DNA of 64,000 bases from Persicitalea sp963803495 (GTDB taxonomy: Bacteria; Bacteroidota; Bacteroidia; Cytophagales; Spirosomataceae): positions 3,658,001 to 3,722,000 of the forward strand of contig CAWDMP010000002.1 in assembly GCA_963803495.1 (NCBI GenBank). The letters are read 5' to 3'. A model generated the notes under the pieces. It saw only the letters and a program-made list of their open reading frames with translations, searched no databases and was not told the origin of the DNA. The translations under genes and the position numbers were made by a program. Positions within the stretch are counted from its first letter, which is position 1. Each line of letters opens with the position of its first letter. This document shows positions 1-7,850 of the stretch, piece after piece.

Positions 1-1
1 C

Positions 2-118
2 GAAGAATTCCGAATCGTTCAAAAAAAGTTGAGCGAGGTGAATGAACTTTTAAAACCCTTTACTATCGAGCAAATAAGGGAAGCAGCCGCAAAAGCGCAG
101 GAAGAAAAAGCAGCGTGA
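2..118 (+). CDS. C-terminal fragment of a protein entering from upstream
   Basis: An open frame enters at the window edge and ends with TGA at 116-118. The visible 38 residues are charged and helical (KKLSEVNELL, then REAAAKAQEEKAA at the C-terminus). The frame is open from the first complete codon, and the next gene starts about 100 bp later on the same strand. The family cannot be recognised from this tail. The charged Ala/Glu/Lys-rich end would suit a coiled-coil or ribosome/chaperone-type tail, but that is a guess. Confidence 0.45.
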   Translation, partial: EEFRIVQKKLSEVNELLKPFTIEQIREAAAKAQEEKAA

Positions 119-218
119 CTGCCGGGTGCGACTATGCACTGAAAGTGATCTGCTCTGTTGTTGACAAACAACTACCCGCCGTACGCAAGCGTTGGCTCTA
201 ACGATAAACTTTCCTGCT

Positions 219-1370
219 ATGAAAAAAACACAACTCCTGTTCTTCTGCTTTATCTCACTTTCCTGGGGTTTTTCCCTGGCCCAAGCGCCAAAAACCACTA
301 CCACCAAGGCCACTTTCACCAATCCGCTCCCCGTAGCATTCGGCGACCCCTACATCTTGCAAACGCGGGGCATGTACTATATGTATGGCACGGGCGGCGG
401 GGCCGATAAGGGTTTCATGACCTATTCGTCGCCGGATATGGTGAATTGGAAGGCGGAAGGGCAGGTCTATTTTCATGACAACAAAAACGGCTGGAGCGAT
501 CCGAAGGCGGCTTGGGGCGGGGCCTACTGGGCACCGGAAGTGTACGAGGTGAAAGGGAAGTACTACCTCTTTTACAGCGCGCAATGGAAAGTGAACCCGA
601 CCAAAGAAGTAGAAAACTTCCGCATCGGCGTGGCCGTAGCCGACCAGCCCACCGGTCCGTTCATCGACCTGGCCGAGCGGCCGATTTTCGACCCCGGCTA
701 CCCCATCATCGACGCCAACGTATTTTTCGATACTGACGGCAAGATGTACCTCTATTACTCGCGCTGTTGCTACAAGCACGCGGTCGAAAGCGAGGTTGCT
801 GATTTAGCTAGGGAAAAAGACTGGTTTAAGGAAATTGAAGAAAGCTGGGTGTACGGCGTCGAGTTGAAACCCGATTTCTCCGGCGTGATCGGCGAGCCAG
901 TCCTGGTGCTGCGGCCGCCCGTTTCGCTCAGTAACAAGCAGGCGGAGTGGGAAAGCCGCTCGGTGACAGCCCAAGAGGTAAACCGCCGCTGGACGGAGGG
1001 CTCGGTGACTTTCAAGAAAGACGGTACTTACTACATCATGTACTCGGCCAACCACTTTGGCGGCAAATACTACGCCGTCGGGTACGCGACGGGAAAATCG
1101 CCGCTCGGGCCATTCAAGAAAGCGGCCAACAATCCCATCCTGCAACAAAACGTGGCGCAGGGTGGCTCGGTGACGGGTACCGGTCACAACAGCATCGCGT
1201 ATTCGCCCGATGGTAAGGAGATGTTTTGCGTCTACCACGCCCGCACCGCCAAAACCGGCGACGAGCGCGTGGTGTGCATCGACCGGATGGAGGTTAAAAA
1301 CGGTACCATCAAAATCCTGGGGCCTACGACCCAGCCCCAGAAAATGCCTTCGGGGGCTGGGGGAGAGTAG
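219..1370 (+). CDS. Glycoside hydrolase family 43 (secreted beta-xylosidase/arabinanase type)
   Basis: A 383-residue secreted glycosidase. I chose the ATG at 219 because it begins a clean signal peptide (MKKTQLLFFCFISLSWGFS, cleavage after AQA). An upstream alternative at 192 would add nine residues before the signal. The GH43 five-bladed propeller catalytic triad is visible: Asp43 in FGDPYI (general base), Asp165 in PIIDANVFF (pKa modulator) and Glu260 in TEGSVTF (general acid), with the WAPEV blade motif near residue 104. The family hydrolyses arabino- and xylo-oligosaccharides in the periplasm or outside the cell. No SusCD pair is adjacent, so the substrate cannot be inferred from context. 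Confidence 0.9.
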   Translation: MKKTQLLFFCFISLSWGFSLAQAPKTTTTKATFTNPLPVAFGDPYILQTRGMYYMYGTGGGADKGFMTYSSPDMVNWKAEGQVYFHDNKNGWSDPKAAWGGAYWAPEVYEVKGKYYLFYSAQWKVNPTKEVENFRIGVAVADQPTGPFIDLAERPIFDPGYPIIDANVFFDTDGKMYLYYSRCCYKHAVESEVADLAREKDWFKEIEESWVYGVELKPDFSGVIGEPVLVLRPPVSLSNKQAEWESRSVTAQEVNRRWTEGSVTFKKDGTYYIMYSANHFGGKYYAVGYATGKSPLGPFKKAANNPILQQNVAQGGSVTGTGHNSIAYSPDGKEMFCVYHARTAKTGDERVVCIDRMEVKNGTIKILGPTTQPQKMPSGAGGE

Positions 1371-1445
1371 GAGAATACCGATTTCCGTTATACGACCAGC
1401 TTAATTCCCTCAGAATCTTTTTCAGCAATTCCATTTCACGTTTCC

Positions 1446-1472
1446 AATTATGAACGCACTGCGTTCATAATT
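1446..1472. repeat. 27-bp near-perfect palindrome between GH43 gene and metG
   Basis: Two 13-base arms (AATTATGAACGCA and its complement) flank a single central C. There is no T-tract after either arm, so it is not a normal intrinsic terminator. It lies 75 bp after the GH43 stop codon and could be a transcript-stabilising hairpin, a dispersed REP-type palindrome or a dimer-protein site. Confidence 0.6.
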
Positions 1473-1585
1473 CAGTTGGACGTGCTGTCGCACTCTGATT
1501 CATATCAAAAGGGAAGAAGAGCACTAAAGCCGCCTGGCAATTGATTAGTCGAAGCGGCGTTTCAAAATTCAACGGCCGATCTTAC

Positions 1586-1593
1586 TACCTTTG
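1586..1593 (+). promoter_or_regulatory. Candidate Bacteroidota -7 element (TACCTTTG) for metG
   Basis: TACCTTTG fits the Bacteroidota -7 consensus TAnnTTTG and lies 71 bp before the metG ATG. No clean TTG is seen at the expected -33 distance, so the assignment rests on the -7 match and its position. Confidence 0.4.
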
Positions 1594-1664
1594 CGTTTAA
1601 ACTACCAATAAGCTCACTATCGAAAAAGCCGATAGCCGACTGCCAATAGCTGAAAGTCCAAAAA

Positions 1665-3731
1665 ATGAATTCCCCCCAACGCTACACCGTTACCGCCGCC
1701 CTTATCTACGCCAACGGCCCCATTCACATCGGGCACTTGGCGGGGTGCTACGTCCCGGCGGATATTTATGTAAGGTACCTGAGATCAAAAGGCGCGGAGG
1801 TCGCCTTCGTGAGTGGTACCGATGAACACGGCGTGCCGATCACGATTCGGGCCAAAAAAGAGGGCGTCACGCCGCAGGAAGTCGTGGATAAGTATTACGC
1901 CCAAATCGCCGCCGCCTTTGCCGAATTGGGTATTTCGTTCGACGCCTATTCGCGCACGAGCAAGCCTGTTCACCACGAAACATCGCAGGAGATCTTCAAG
2001 GATTTGTACGAGAAAAACGTGTTTGTGGAAGAGACCACCGCGCAGTACTACGACGAAACCGCCCAGCAGTTCCTGGCCGACCGCTACATCGTGGGTACTT
2101 GTCCGGTGTGTGGCAACCCCAACGCCTACGGCGACCAGTGCGAGCGCTGCGGCTCCACGCTTAGCCCTACGGAACTGATCGAGCCGCGCTCCACACTGTC
2201 GGACACCCCGCCGGTGCTGCGGGAGACGACCAACTGGTTCTTGCCACTCGATACGATGCAGCCGCAGATTCAGGCCTACATCGACAGCCACCCCGAGTGG
2301 AAAACCAACGTAATCGGCCAATGTCAATCTTGGTTAAAAGAAGGCCTGAAACCCCGCGCCATGACCCGCGACCTGGATTGGGGCATCGCCGTGCCGCTGC
2401 CCGACACCGAGGGCAAGGTACTGTACGTCTGGTTCGAGGCCCCGATTGGGTACATCTCGGCCACGAAAGATTGGCTCACGCAGCAAAACGGCTCCGACGC
2501 CGGTTGGGAAACGTGGTGGAAAGAAGACGATACCAAGCTGGTGCATTTTATCGGGAAAGATAACATCGTGTTTCACTGCCTGATTTTCCCGGCGACGCTC
2601 ATGGCCGAAGGCAGTTATATCCTGCCCGATCAGGTACCCGCCAACGAATTCATGAACCTGGAAGGCGATAAGATTTCGACCTCGCGCAACTGGGCCGTGT
2701 GGCTGCACGAGTACCTGGAAGATTTTCCTGGCAAGCAGGACGTGTTGCGCTACGTGCTCACAGCCAACGCGCCCGAAACCAAGGATAGTGAGTTCACCTG
2801 GAAGGATTTCCAAACCCGCAACAATAGCGAGTTGGTAGGCATTTTCGGCAACTTCGTGAACCGCGCCATGATCCTGACGCAGAAATTTTGTGAGGGAAAA
2901 GTACCCGCCGTGAGTGAATTGGAGGAGGTCGACCGAAGTACCCTGGAAGAACTTGCCGCATTCCCCGCCCGCATCGCCGAGGCATTGGAAAACTACCGCT
3001 TCCGCGAAGGCTTGACGCTCGTGATGGACTTGGCACGATTGGGCAACAAGTACCTGGCCGAAACCCAGCCCTGGCACGCCATCAAAACCGATACCGATGG
3101 TAGTACCGATCGACGCGTCGACACAATTATGAACATCGCGCTGCAAATCACCGCCTCACTGGCGATCGTAGTCGAGCCTTTTCTGCCTTTTACGGCTGCA
3201 AAAATCAACACGCAGTTAGGTTTTGAAAAACGGCCCTGGGCCGAAGCCGGACGCGCCGACCTGCTGCCCGTTGGACATGCCTTAGGCGAATCAAGCTTAT
3301 TATTTGAAAAAATCGAGGATGACGCCATCCAAAAACAAATCGAAAAACTCCACGAAGCCAAGCGCATGAACGAGCTCGAAAGCAAGCAGGTACCCGCCGT
3401 CCGGGAAGAGATTCAATTCGACGATTTTACCAAAATGGACATTCGCGTCGCGACCGTCCTGGAAGCCGAAGCGGTACCCAAAAGCAAGAAACTCCTTAAA
3501 ATAAAACTGGACATCGGCCTGGAAGAGCGTACCGTGTTGAGCGGCATCGCCGAGCACTTCAAGCCGGAGGAAATCGTTGGACAGCAGGTACTGTACCTGG
3601 CCAATCTTGCTCCCCGCAAGATGATGGGTATGGAATCGAAGGGCATGATCCTGATGGCCGAGGACCGCGACGGCAGTCTGTCGTTCATCCAGCCCGGTAA
3701 ACAGATCTGGAACGGCGCCACAGTGAGTTAG
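1665..3731 (+). CDS. metG: Methionine--tRNA ligase
   Basis: Cytoplasmic class I synthetase that charges tRNA-Met, 688 residues. The HIGH signature is HIGH at residues 21-24 (GPIHIGHLAG). A zinc knuckle CPVCGN...CERCG lies near residues 147-163. The KMSKS loop appears as GDKISTS near residue 332. After the anticodon-binding helical domain, a C-terminal EMAP/Trbp111-type OB domain starts near residue 585 (FDDFTKMDIRVATV), so this is the long, dimerising form usual in Bacteroidota. The ATG is preceded by a 72-bp leader with a TAnnTTTG promoter candidate. The frame is intact. The gene holds five GGTACC hexamers in all three codon phases. Confidence 0.98.
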   Translation: MNSPQRYTVTAALIYANGPIHIGHLAGCYVPADIYVRYLRSKGAEVAFVSGTDEHGVPITIRAKKEGVTPQEVVDKYYAQIAAAFAELGISFDAYSRTSKPVHHETSQEIFKDLYEKNVFVEETTAQYYDETAQQFLADRYIVGTCPVCGNPNAYGDQCERCGSTLSPTELIEPRSTLSDTPPVLRETTNWFLPLDTMQPQIQAYIDSHPEWKTNVIGQCQSWLKEGLKPRAMTRDLDWGIAVPLPDTEGKVLYVWFEAPIGYISATKDWLTQQNGSDAGWETWWKEDDTKLVHFIGKDNIVFHCLIFPATLMAEGSYILPDQVPANEFMNLEGDKISTSRNWAVWLHEYLEDFPGKQDVLRYVLTANAPETKDSEFTWKDFQTRNNSELVGIFGNFVNRAMILTQKFCEGKVPAVSELEEVDRSTLEELAAFPARIAEALENYRFREGLTLVMDLARLGNKYLAETQPWHAIKTDTDGSTDRRVDTIMNIALQITASLAIVVEPFLPFTAAKINTQLGFEKRPWAEAGRADLLPVGHALGESSLLFEKIEDDAIQKQIEKLHEAKRMNELESKQVPAVREEIQFDDFTKMDIRVATVLEAEAVPKSKKLLKIKLDIGLEERTVLSGIAEHFKPEEIVGQQVLYLANLAPRKMMGMESKGMILMAEDRDGSLSFIQPGKQIWNGATVS

Positions 3732-3747
3732 ATTTGTACATAAAAAA

Positions 3748-3773
3748 TCCCCCGGCCCAAACGGGCCGGGGGA
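3748..3773 (-). terminator. Intrinsic terminator (mainly for the minus-strand Hsp20 gene)
   Basis: An 11-bp GC-rich stem (TCCCCCGGCCC / GGGCCGGGGGA) encloses the loop AAAC. The plus-strand A-run just before it becomes a U-run for transcripts coming from hsp20. It lies between the convergent metG and hsp20 genes and probably stops both. Confidence 0.85.
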
Positions 3774-3806
3774 TTCTGCAATAGAATAAACAATTTAAAG
3801 TCTTGC

Positions 3807-4211
3807 TTACCAGCGCTCGATCTCGACGCGGCGGCGGAAGCCACTCTGACCCTCATCAGCGGGCAGATGAAGCCGCAGGCAATTGTAGCCTTCATCATAG
3901 CGGGCCGAGATGCTCTCCACATCCACATCGGCGGGAATTTTCATCTTCGCCAGGAATCGGATCGACCGCATTTCGGTACCATCGTCCTCGGCCATGCCGA
4001 AGATCGGCAGCAAATGGTAGACGATCAGCTTATCTTTCATGATCTCGACTTGCAGGTCGTCGGCTGCAATACCGGGAGCTTTGACGGTCACTTCGTAGCC
4101 GCCTTCTTTATTTTCTATATTGAGGCTGGGCTCGCTCATGCCACCGTTCGTGGTGTTCATGTAGTCGATGCTCATCAGCATTTCTTGTGGGAGGTTCAGT
4201 TTCGTTTTCAT
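3807..4211 (-). CDS. Small heat-shock protein, Hsp20/alpha-crystallin family
   Basis: A 134-residue cytoplasmic ATP-independent holdase. The alpha-crystallin domain runs from about residue 30 to the end. It starts with NIENKEGGYEVTVKAPG and includes DDLQVEIMKDKLIV, and the conserved end-strand region is near YDEGYNCLRLHLP, although the usual A-x-x-x-n-G-v-L core is altered. The domain is short and has no long C-terminal IXI extension, so it may oligomerise less than canonical Hsp20. It is a single-gene unit between metG (convergent) and an empty 480-bp region. No CIRCE element was seen upstream. Confidence 0.85.
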   Translation of the reverse strand: MKTKLNLPQEMLMSIDYMNTTNGGMSEPSLNIENKEGGYEVTVKAPGIAADDLQVEIMKDKLIVYHLLPIFGMAEDDGTEMRSIRFLAKMKIPADVDVESISARYDEGYNCLRLHLPADEGQSGFRRRVEIERW

Positions 4212-4693
4212 CGCTGTATAGGTTTGTCGTACAGCATTATGAGTTAAAAAGGGCGTACCAGTTTAAAGGGGGAGTTTGGACGTTGGATATTTGATTCTGA
4301 ACCCGACGAATTATTTACCATGTACTTAGTTGTTTATCAGCATTGTACAATCAATATTGGTATAGTGCAACAATTCGGGAACTAAATTTATCAATAGGGC
4401 TACTGACATTACTACCGGTGTCCAAGAATAAAGCCGTCATTATGGCACGAATCATTCTTTTATTCAAATTGTATCTAGTCAAAAATAGAGGATCCAACAT
4501 CCAGTAATGCACCATCGCAACTTCCCAAGCTCCCACCGATTCGCGCTCTTGCAATGTTAAAACAGGTTGCCAAACGACCCGCCAGTATTCCTAAGGTCGT
4601 TCTCACGAAATGCTGTTTGGTAGGTTTCTCTGAATAAAAGCGTACTTGCAGCAGAATCTCATTCAGTCATACTCAATTCTCTACGTTTCAATC
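4212..4693. other. Gene-poor interval, possible remnant
   Basis: About 480 bp lies between the hsp20 start and the next plus-strand gene. It is more AT-rich than its surroundings. A minus-strand open frame at 4351-4554 encodes 67 residues rich in aromatic and hydrophobic residues (AWEVAMVHYWMLDPLF). It continues upstream in frame for several codons before meeting a stop. It could be a remnant of a lost gene, but no family is recognised. No convincing terminator, repeat or RNA is visible. Confidence 0.4.
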
Positions 4694-5356
4694 ATGAAAT
4701 ACCAAGTAAAAATAAACAGCATCACCTCCATCGACGAGGTCGAGGGGGCCTGGACGAAGGCGGATTACGCGGCACTGCTGAGCCAATTTGGCTTTTCCGA
4801 TCCTGCCGACTACAAAAGCGTGGACCCTCGCGAGTTCCTGATGATGGCCATCGCCGACAACGAGCCGGGCGAAGCGGCCGAAATTCTGCTGACCTACAAG
4901 CTGTCGGACGATTTGAACGAAGGCCAGATCAGCCAGATATCATCGGATATGCAGATCGACAAAATTTCAGAAGAGTACCCCGAAATAAATCTACACTACC
5001 CGCTTTTCAATATCAATCAGCTATTGTACAAAGCGTTCAATGGCAAATTCCCCCACGCCAAGGCCAGCCTGATCGACTTCGAGATGACGCCCGTCGGTGA
5101 CGCTGATGCTGAACCGGACAAAGAAGCGGTACTGAAAGCCTTCGCGGCTGGTCTGACCGACCGCAGCATCCTGCACCGGCTACTGTCCGACCAGCTGGCG
5201 GGTACTGTGGAGTTCAAAGAAGCCGACAATATCGTGTGGGAGCTGAATAGTAAAGGGAGCGGTAAGTACACACTCATCACGTCGGAGTACTGGCTGAGCC
5301 AGGAGGACTTTGGGCAATCGGAATTTGAAGGTGAAGTTGTGGCATTTGAGGGCTGA
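4694..5356 (+). CDS. Acidic hypothetical protein
   Basis: A 220-residue soluble acidic protein with no signal peptide or transmembrane segment. The ATG at 4694 begins MKYQVKINSI. The frame extends 16 codons upstream but with non-typical composition. It contains many Asp/Glu residues and a short helical stretch near residues 135-160 (DKEAVLKAFAAGLTDRS), and it ends in alternating beta-like segments. The family is not recognised. It ends 29 bp before the nitrilase start on the same strand, so the two may be co-transcribed. Confidence 0.7.
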   Translation: MKYQVKINSITSIDEVEGAWTKADYAALLSQFGFSDPADYKSVDPREFLMMAIADNEPGEAAEILLTYKLSDDLNEGQISQISSDMQIDKISEEYPEINLHYPLFNINQLLYKAFNGKFPHAKASLIDFEMTPVGDADAEPDKEAVLKAFAAGLTDRSILHRLLSDQLAGTVEFKEADNIVWELNSKGSGKYTLITSEYWLSQEDFGQSEFEGEVVAFEG

Positions 5357-5384
5357 GGATGAAGAGTATAACAAATGGCCCCGT

Positions 5385-6324
5385 ATGAATCTATCGACCG
5401 TTAAAGTGGGCGTGGTACAAGCCGCGCCCGTTTTTTTTGACTTGACTAAAAGCATTGAGAAGGCTATCGCCTGGATTGAAAAAGGCCGGGCAGCGGGCTG
5501 TCAGTTGCTGCTTTTTCCCGAGTCGTTTTTGCCCGGCTACCCGCGCGGGTTACGTTTTGACGCGACGGTGGGCCGCCGCTCGGAGGCCAGCCGTAGTACC
5601 TGGCTGGACTATTGGAAAAACAGCGTATATATTACAGACGAGGCCACCATGCAGCCGCTTCGTGAGGCAATAAAAGCGGCGGGGATGTTCGTGGCGCTGG
5701 GCGTTACCGAGCGCGCGGCGGTGGGCGGGTCGTTGTACTGTTCGCTACTGTACTTCGCGCCCGATGGTACCTTGCTCGGCAGTCACCGCAAGCTCAAACC
5801 TACCGGTCTGGAGCGCTACTTCTGGGCCGAGAGCGACGGGAGCACCCTACATACCTACGACACGCCGTTGGGCCGGATCGGCGGGTTGATCTGTTGGGAA
5901 AACTACATGCCGTTGGCGCGCACGGCGCTGTACCAGAAAGGGCGTGGAAATCTACCTGGCGCCCACGGCCGACGCCCGTCCGTCGTGGCAAAGCACTATG
6001 CAGCACATCGCGCTGGAAGGCCGCTGCTTCGTGCTCTCGGCCAATCAATTCGTGCGCAAAGCCGATTACCCTGAGCGGTACCAGGCCGAAATCCGCGACG
6101 AGCCAGAGATCATGTCGGCGGGTGGTAGCGTCATTGTCTCGCCCCTCGGCGAAGTACTGGCCGGGCCGCTCTGGAACGCCGAAGGACTACTTACGGCAGA
6201 ATTCGACTTCTCGGTATTAGCCCAAAGCAAACTCGACTTCGATGTGGTAGGTCATTATGCCCGGCCCGACGTATTTACGTACCAAGCCATCGACCAGCCC
6301 GACACAGTAGTGGTTGATTTTTGA
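5385..6324 (+). pseudogene. Nitrilase / carbon-nitrogen hydrolase, single frameshift
   Basis: The gene encodes a nitrilase-superfamily enzyme of about 312 residues that hydrolyses nitriles or aliphatic amides in the cytoplasm. The Glu-Lys-Cys triad is intact: Glu in LLFPESFLPGYP, Lys in HRKLKPTGLERYFW and Cys in GLICWENYMPLA. This arrangement suits true nitrilases better than amidases. The start is the ATG at 5385 (MNLSTVKVGVVQ). The frame breaks at the GGG run 5940-5942: removing one G restores LYQKGVEIYLAPTADARPSW and reading continues to TGA at 6324. The break falls after the catalytic Cys. Everything else is well conserved, so a sequence error is as likely as a true pseudogene. Confidence 0.85.
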
Positions 6325-6340
6325 AAACAGCATTAACCAA

Positions 6341-6385
6341 AAAGCGCCCCGACCAGAGAAACTTAATCTCCGGTCAGGGCGCTTT
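6341..6385. terminator. Bidirectional intrinsic terminator
   Basis: The arms AAAGCGCCCCGACC and GGTCAGGGCGCTTT pair with minor mismatches around an AT-rich loop, with T-rich sequence on both outer sides. It separates the plus-strand nitrilase from the minus-strand small protein at 6399. Confidence 0.8.
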
Positions 6386-6398
6386 ATTTAAAGTACCT

Positions 6399-6587
6399 CT
6401 ATTCGTCGTCGTTGGCGCTGGTGGTCGTGCCCTGGGTACGCTCGGTCTGCTCGTCGAGCTCTTCCCAGCCCTTCAGGGTGCTCCGGTTTTCTTCCTCGGG
6501 TACCTTGCCGTCGTTTTTGGTGGGGCCGTAGCCTTTTTTAGCGATGTCCGAGCCGCCGGTATCCTGGTCTTTCTGGTCGTTTGCCAT
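6399..6587 (-). CDS. Small hydrophilic, probably disordered protein
   Basis: A 62-residue protein beginning MANDQKDQDTGGSD, with no hydrophobic stretch and about a third charged residues. The composition (Gly, Asp, Glu, Lys, Thr, Asn) suggests an intrinsically disordered or stress-related protein. It sits between a strong terminator at its 3' end and the sulfur cluster upstream on the same strand. No family is recognised. Support comes from the isolated position with its own terminator and from the consistent coding-like composition. Confidence 0.55.
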   Translation of the reverse strand: MANDQKDQDTGGSDIAKKGYGPTKNDGKVPEEENRSTLKGWEELDEQTERTQGTTTSANDDE

Positions 6588-6737
6588 TTTATATTTTGGT
6601 TAGCTGTTTGAAAAAATCTTGTTTTCTGTAAGCAGTGATCTTAAAAAGATCAAGCCAGACTTTCGTTCGTGCTCTGGTTCACCCCCAAAATAAATTCGCG
6701 CTGGAACAAGAAACACTGGTACCAAAAAACAAGTCGC

Positions 6738-7238
6738 TCACGGATCAAGCAACCGTTCCCGCAGCAAACCGAACACCCAGGTGCCGGCGATGGCACTCAG
6801 CAGCGTCACCCCAACCACAGCGAAGCCACTGCCGATTTGGGCGTAGAGCGGGCCCGGACAGGCGCCCGTGATCGCCCAACCCAACCCGAAGATGAACCCG
6901 CCGTAGACCTGACCCTTGTTAAAAGTCTTGGGCGCTATTTCTATGGGTTCTCCCTGGAAGGTTTTGATGCCGAAACGTTTGATCATAAACACCGACAGCA
7001 TACCGACCAGGACGGCGCTGCCGATGACGCCGTACATGTGGAAAGAGTCGAGTCGGAACATTTCTTGAATACGAAACCACGATATGATTTCGGCTTTTAC
7101 AAAAACGACGCCGAACAGGATTCCAACGATCATGTATTTCAGATTGCCGAAGATGTTTACTTCTTCTTCTTTATTCGGTAGCGCCCTGGGGGTTTCTTTT
7201 ATGATCCGGGTAGGGCTGCTTACAGTTGATTGTGGCAT
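6738..7238 (-). CDS. YeeE/YedE-type membrane protein, second half of a two-gene sulfur transporter (DUF6691-like)
   Basis: A 166-residue inner-membrane protein with about four transmembrane helices. I prefer the ATG at 7238 (MPQSTVSSPTRI); an in-frame ATG at 7262 overlaps the preceding gene. The typical YeeE/YedE signature is near the C-terminal third: GGFIFGLGWAITGACPGPLY, whose conserved Cys sits in the channel of thiosulfate importers. It is the last gene of the minus-strand sulfur cluster. Its partner at 7252-7828 carries the other half-transporter, and such paired short YeeE/YedE genes are common next to persulfide dioxygenases. Confidence 0.85.
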   Translation of the reverse strand: MPQSTVSSPTRIIKETPRALPNKEEEVNIFGNLKYMIVGILFGVVFVKAEIISWFRIQEMFRLDSFHMYGVIGSAVLVGMLSVFMIKRFGIKTFQGEPIEIAPKTFNKGQVYGGFIFGLGWAITGACPGPLYAQIGSGFAVVGVTLLSAIAGTWVFGLLRERLLDP

Positions 7239-7251
7239 GGAATGGGTGGGT

Positions 7252-7828
7252 TTAAATAACAAATTTGAAGATGAAGGGCAGCAGGAGGTGCGTCATGACA
7301 AAGCCCCCGATCATGAAGCAGCAGGTGGCTACCAACGACGGCCATTGCAGGTTGGAAAGGCCCATGATGGCGTGGCCCGACGTACAGCCGCCCGCGTAGC
7401 GGGTACCAAAGCCGACCATAAATCCGCCAACGACGAAAAAAAACAGCCCTTTAAGGGTAAAGAGATTGGCGGTCGCAAAAAGATCGCCGGGCATCATGCC
7501 CGAAAAGTCTTCGATCCCGTAGCCGCGGAGGACTGCCTCGGTGGCCGGGGCGATTTCGAAGACATTGGGGTTTGACAGAAAGAAAGTGGCTAGAAAAGCC
7601 CCCAATCACGATTCCCAATACAAAGAAGAGATTCCAGGCCTGCTTCTTCCAATCATAATTGAAAAACGGAATTTTGGCTGGTACACAGGCCGCGCAAATG
7701 TGCCGCAACGACGAGGAGATACCGAACGATTTGTTGCCGATCAGCAAGAGGGCCGGCACAGTGAGGCCAACGATCGGTCCGGCCACGTACCACGGCCAGG
7801 GTTGACGAATGAAATCTAGAAATGACAT
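7252..7828 (-). pseudogene. YeeE/YedE family sulfur transporter half, single frameshift
   Basis: The gene codes for a membrane protein of about 190 residues. The first part starts MSFLDFIRQPWPWYV and contains CAACVPAKIPFF. The second part has the family motif GFGTRYAGGCTSGHAIMGL with the conserved Cys. The frame breaks at the AAAA run 7594-7597 (TTTT in the coding strand): one T fewer restores VIGGFLATFFLSNPN. It starts 22 bp after the dioxygenase-rhodanese stop, which indicates one operon. The rest is clean, so a homopolymer sequence error is a plausible cause. Confidence 0.85.
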
Positions 7829-7850
7829 GGTTCTTGATTATAGTTTATAG

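Noticed and set aside
4351..4554. Minus-strand 67-residue open frame
   Set aside because: No start context, no recognised family and it breaks upstream; kept only as a possible remnant in the interval description.
5940..5942. Programmed frameshift in the nitrilase gene
   Set aside because: No slippery heptamer and no downstream structure; many other genes in the window show similar single-base slips, so error or decay is more likely.
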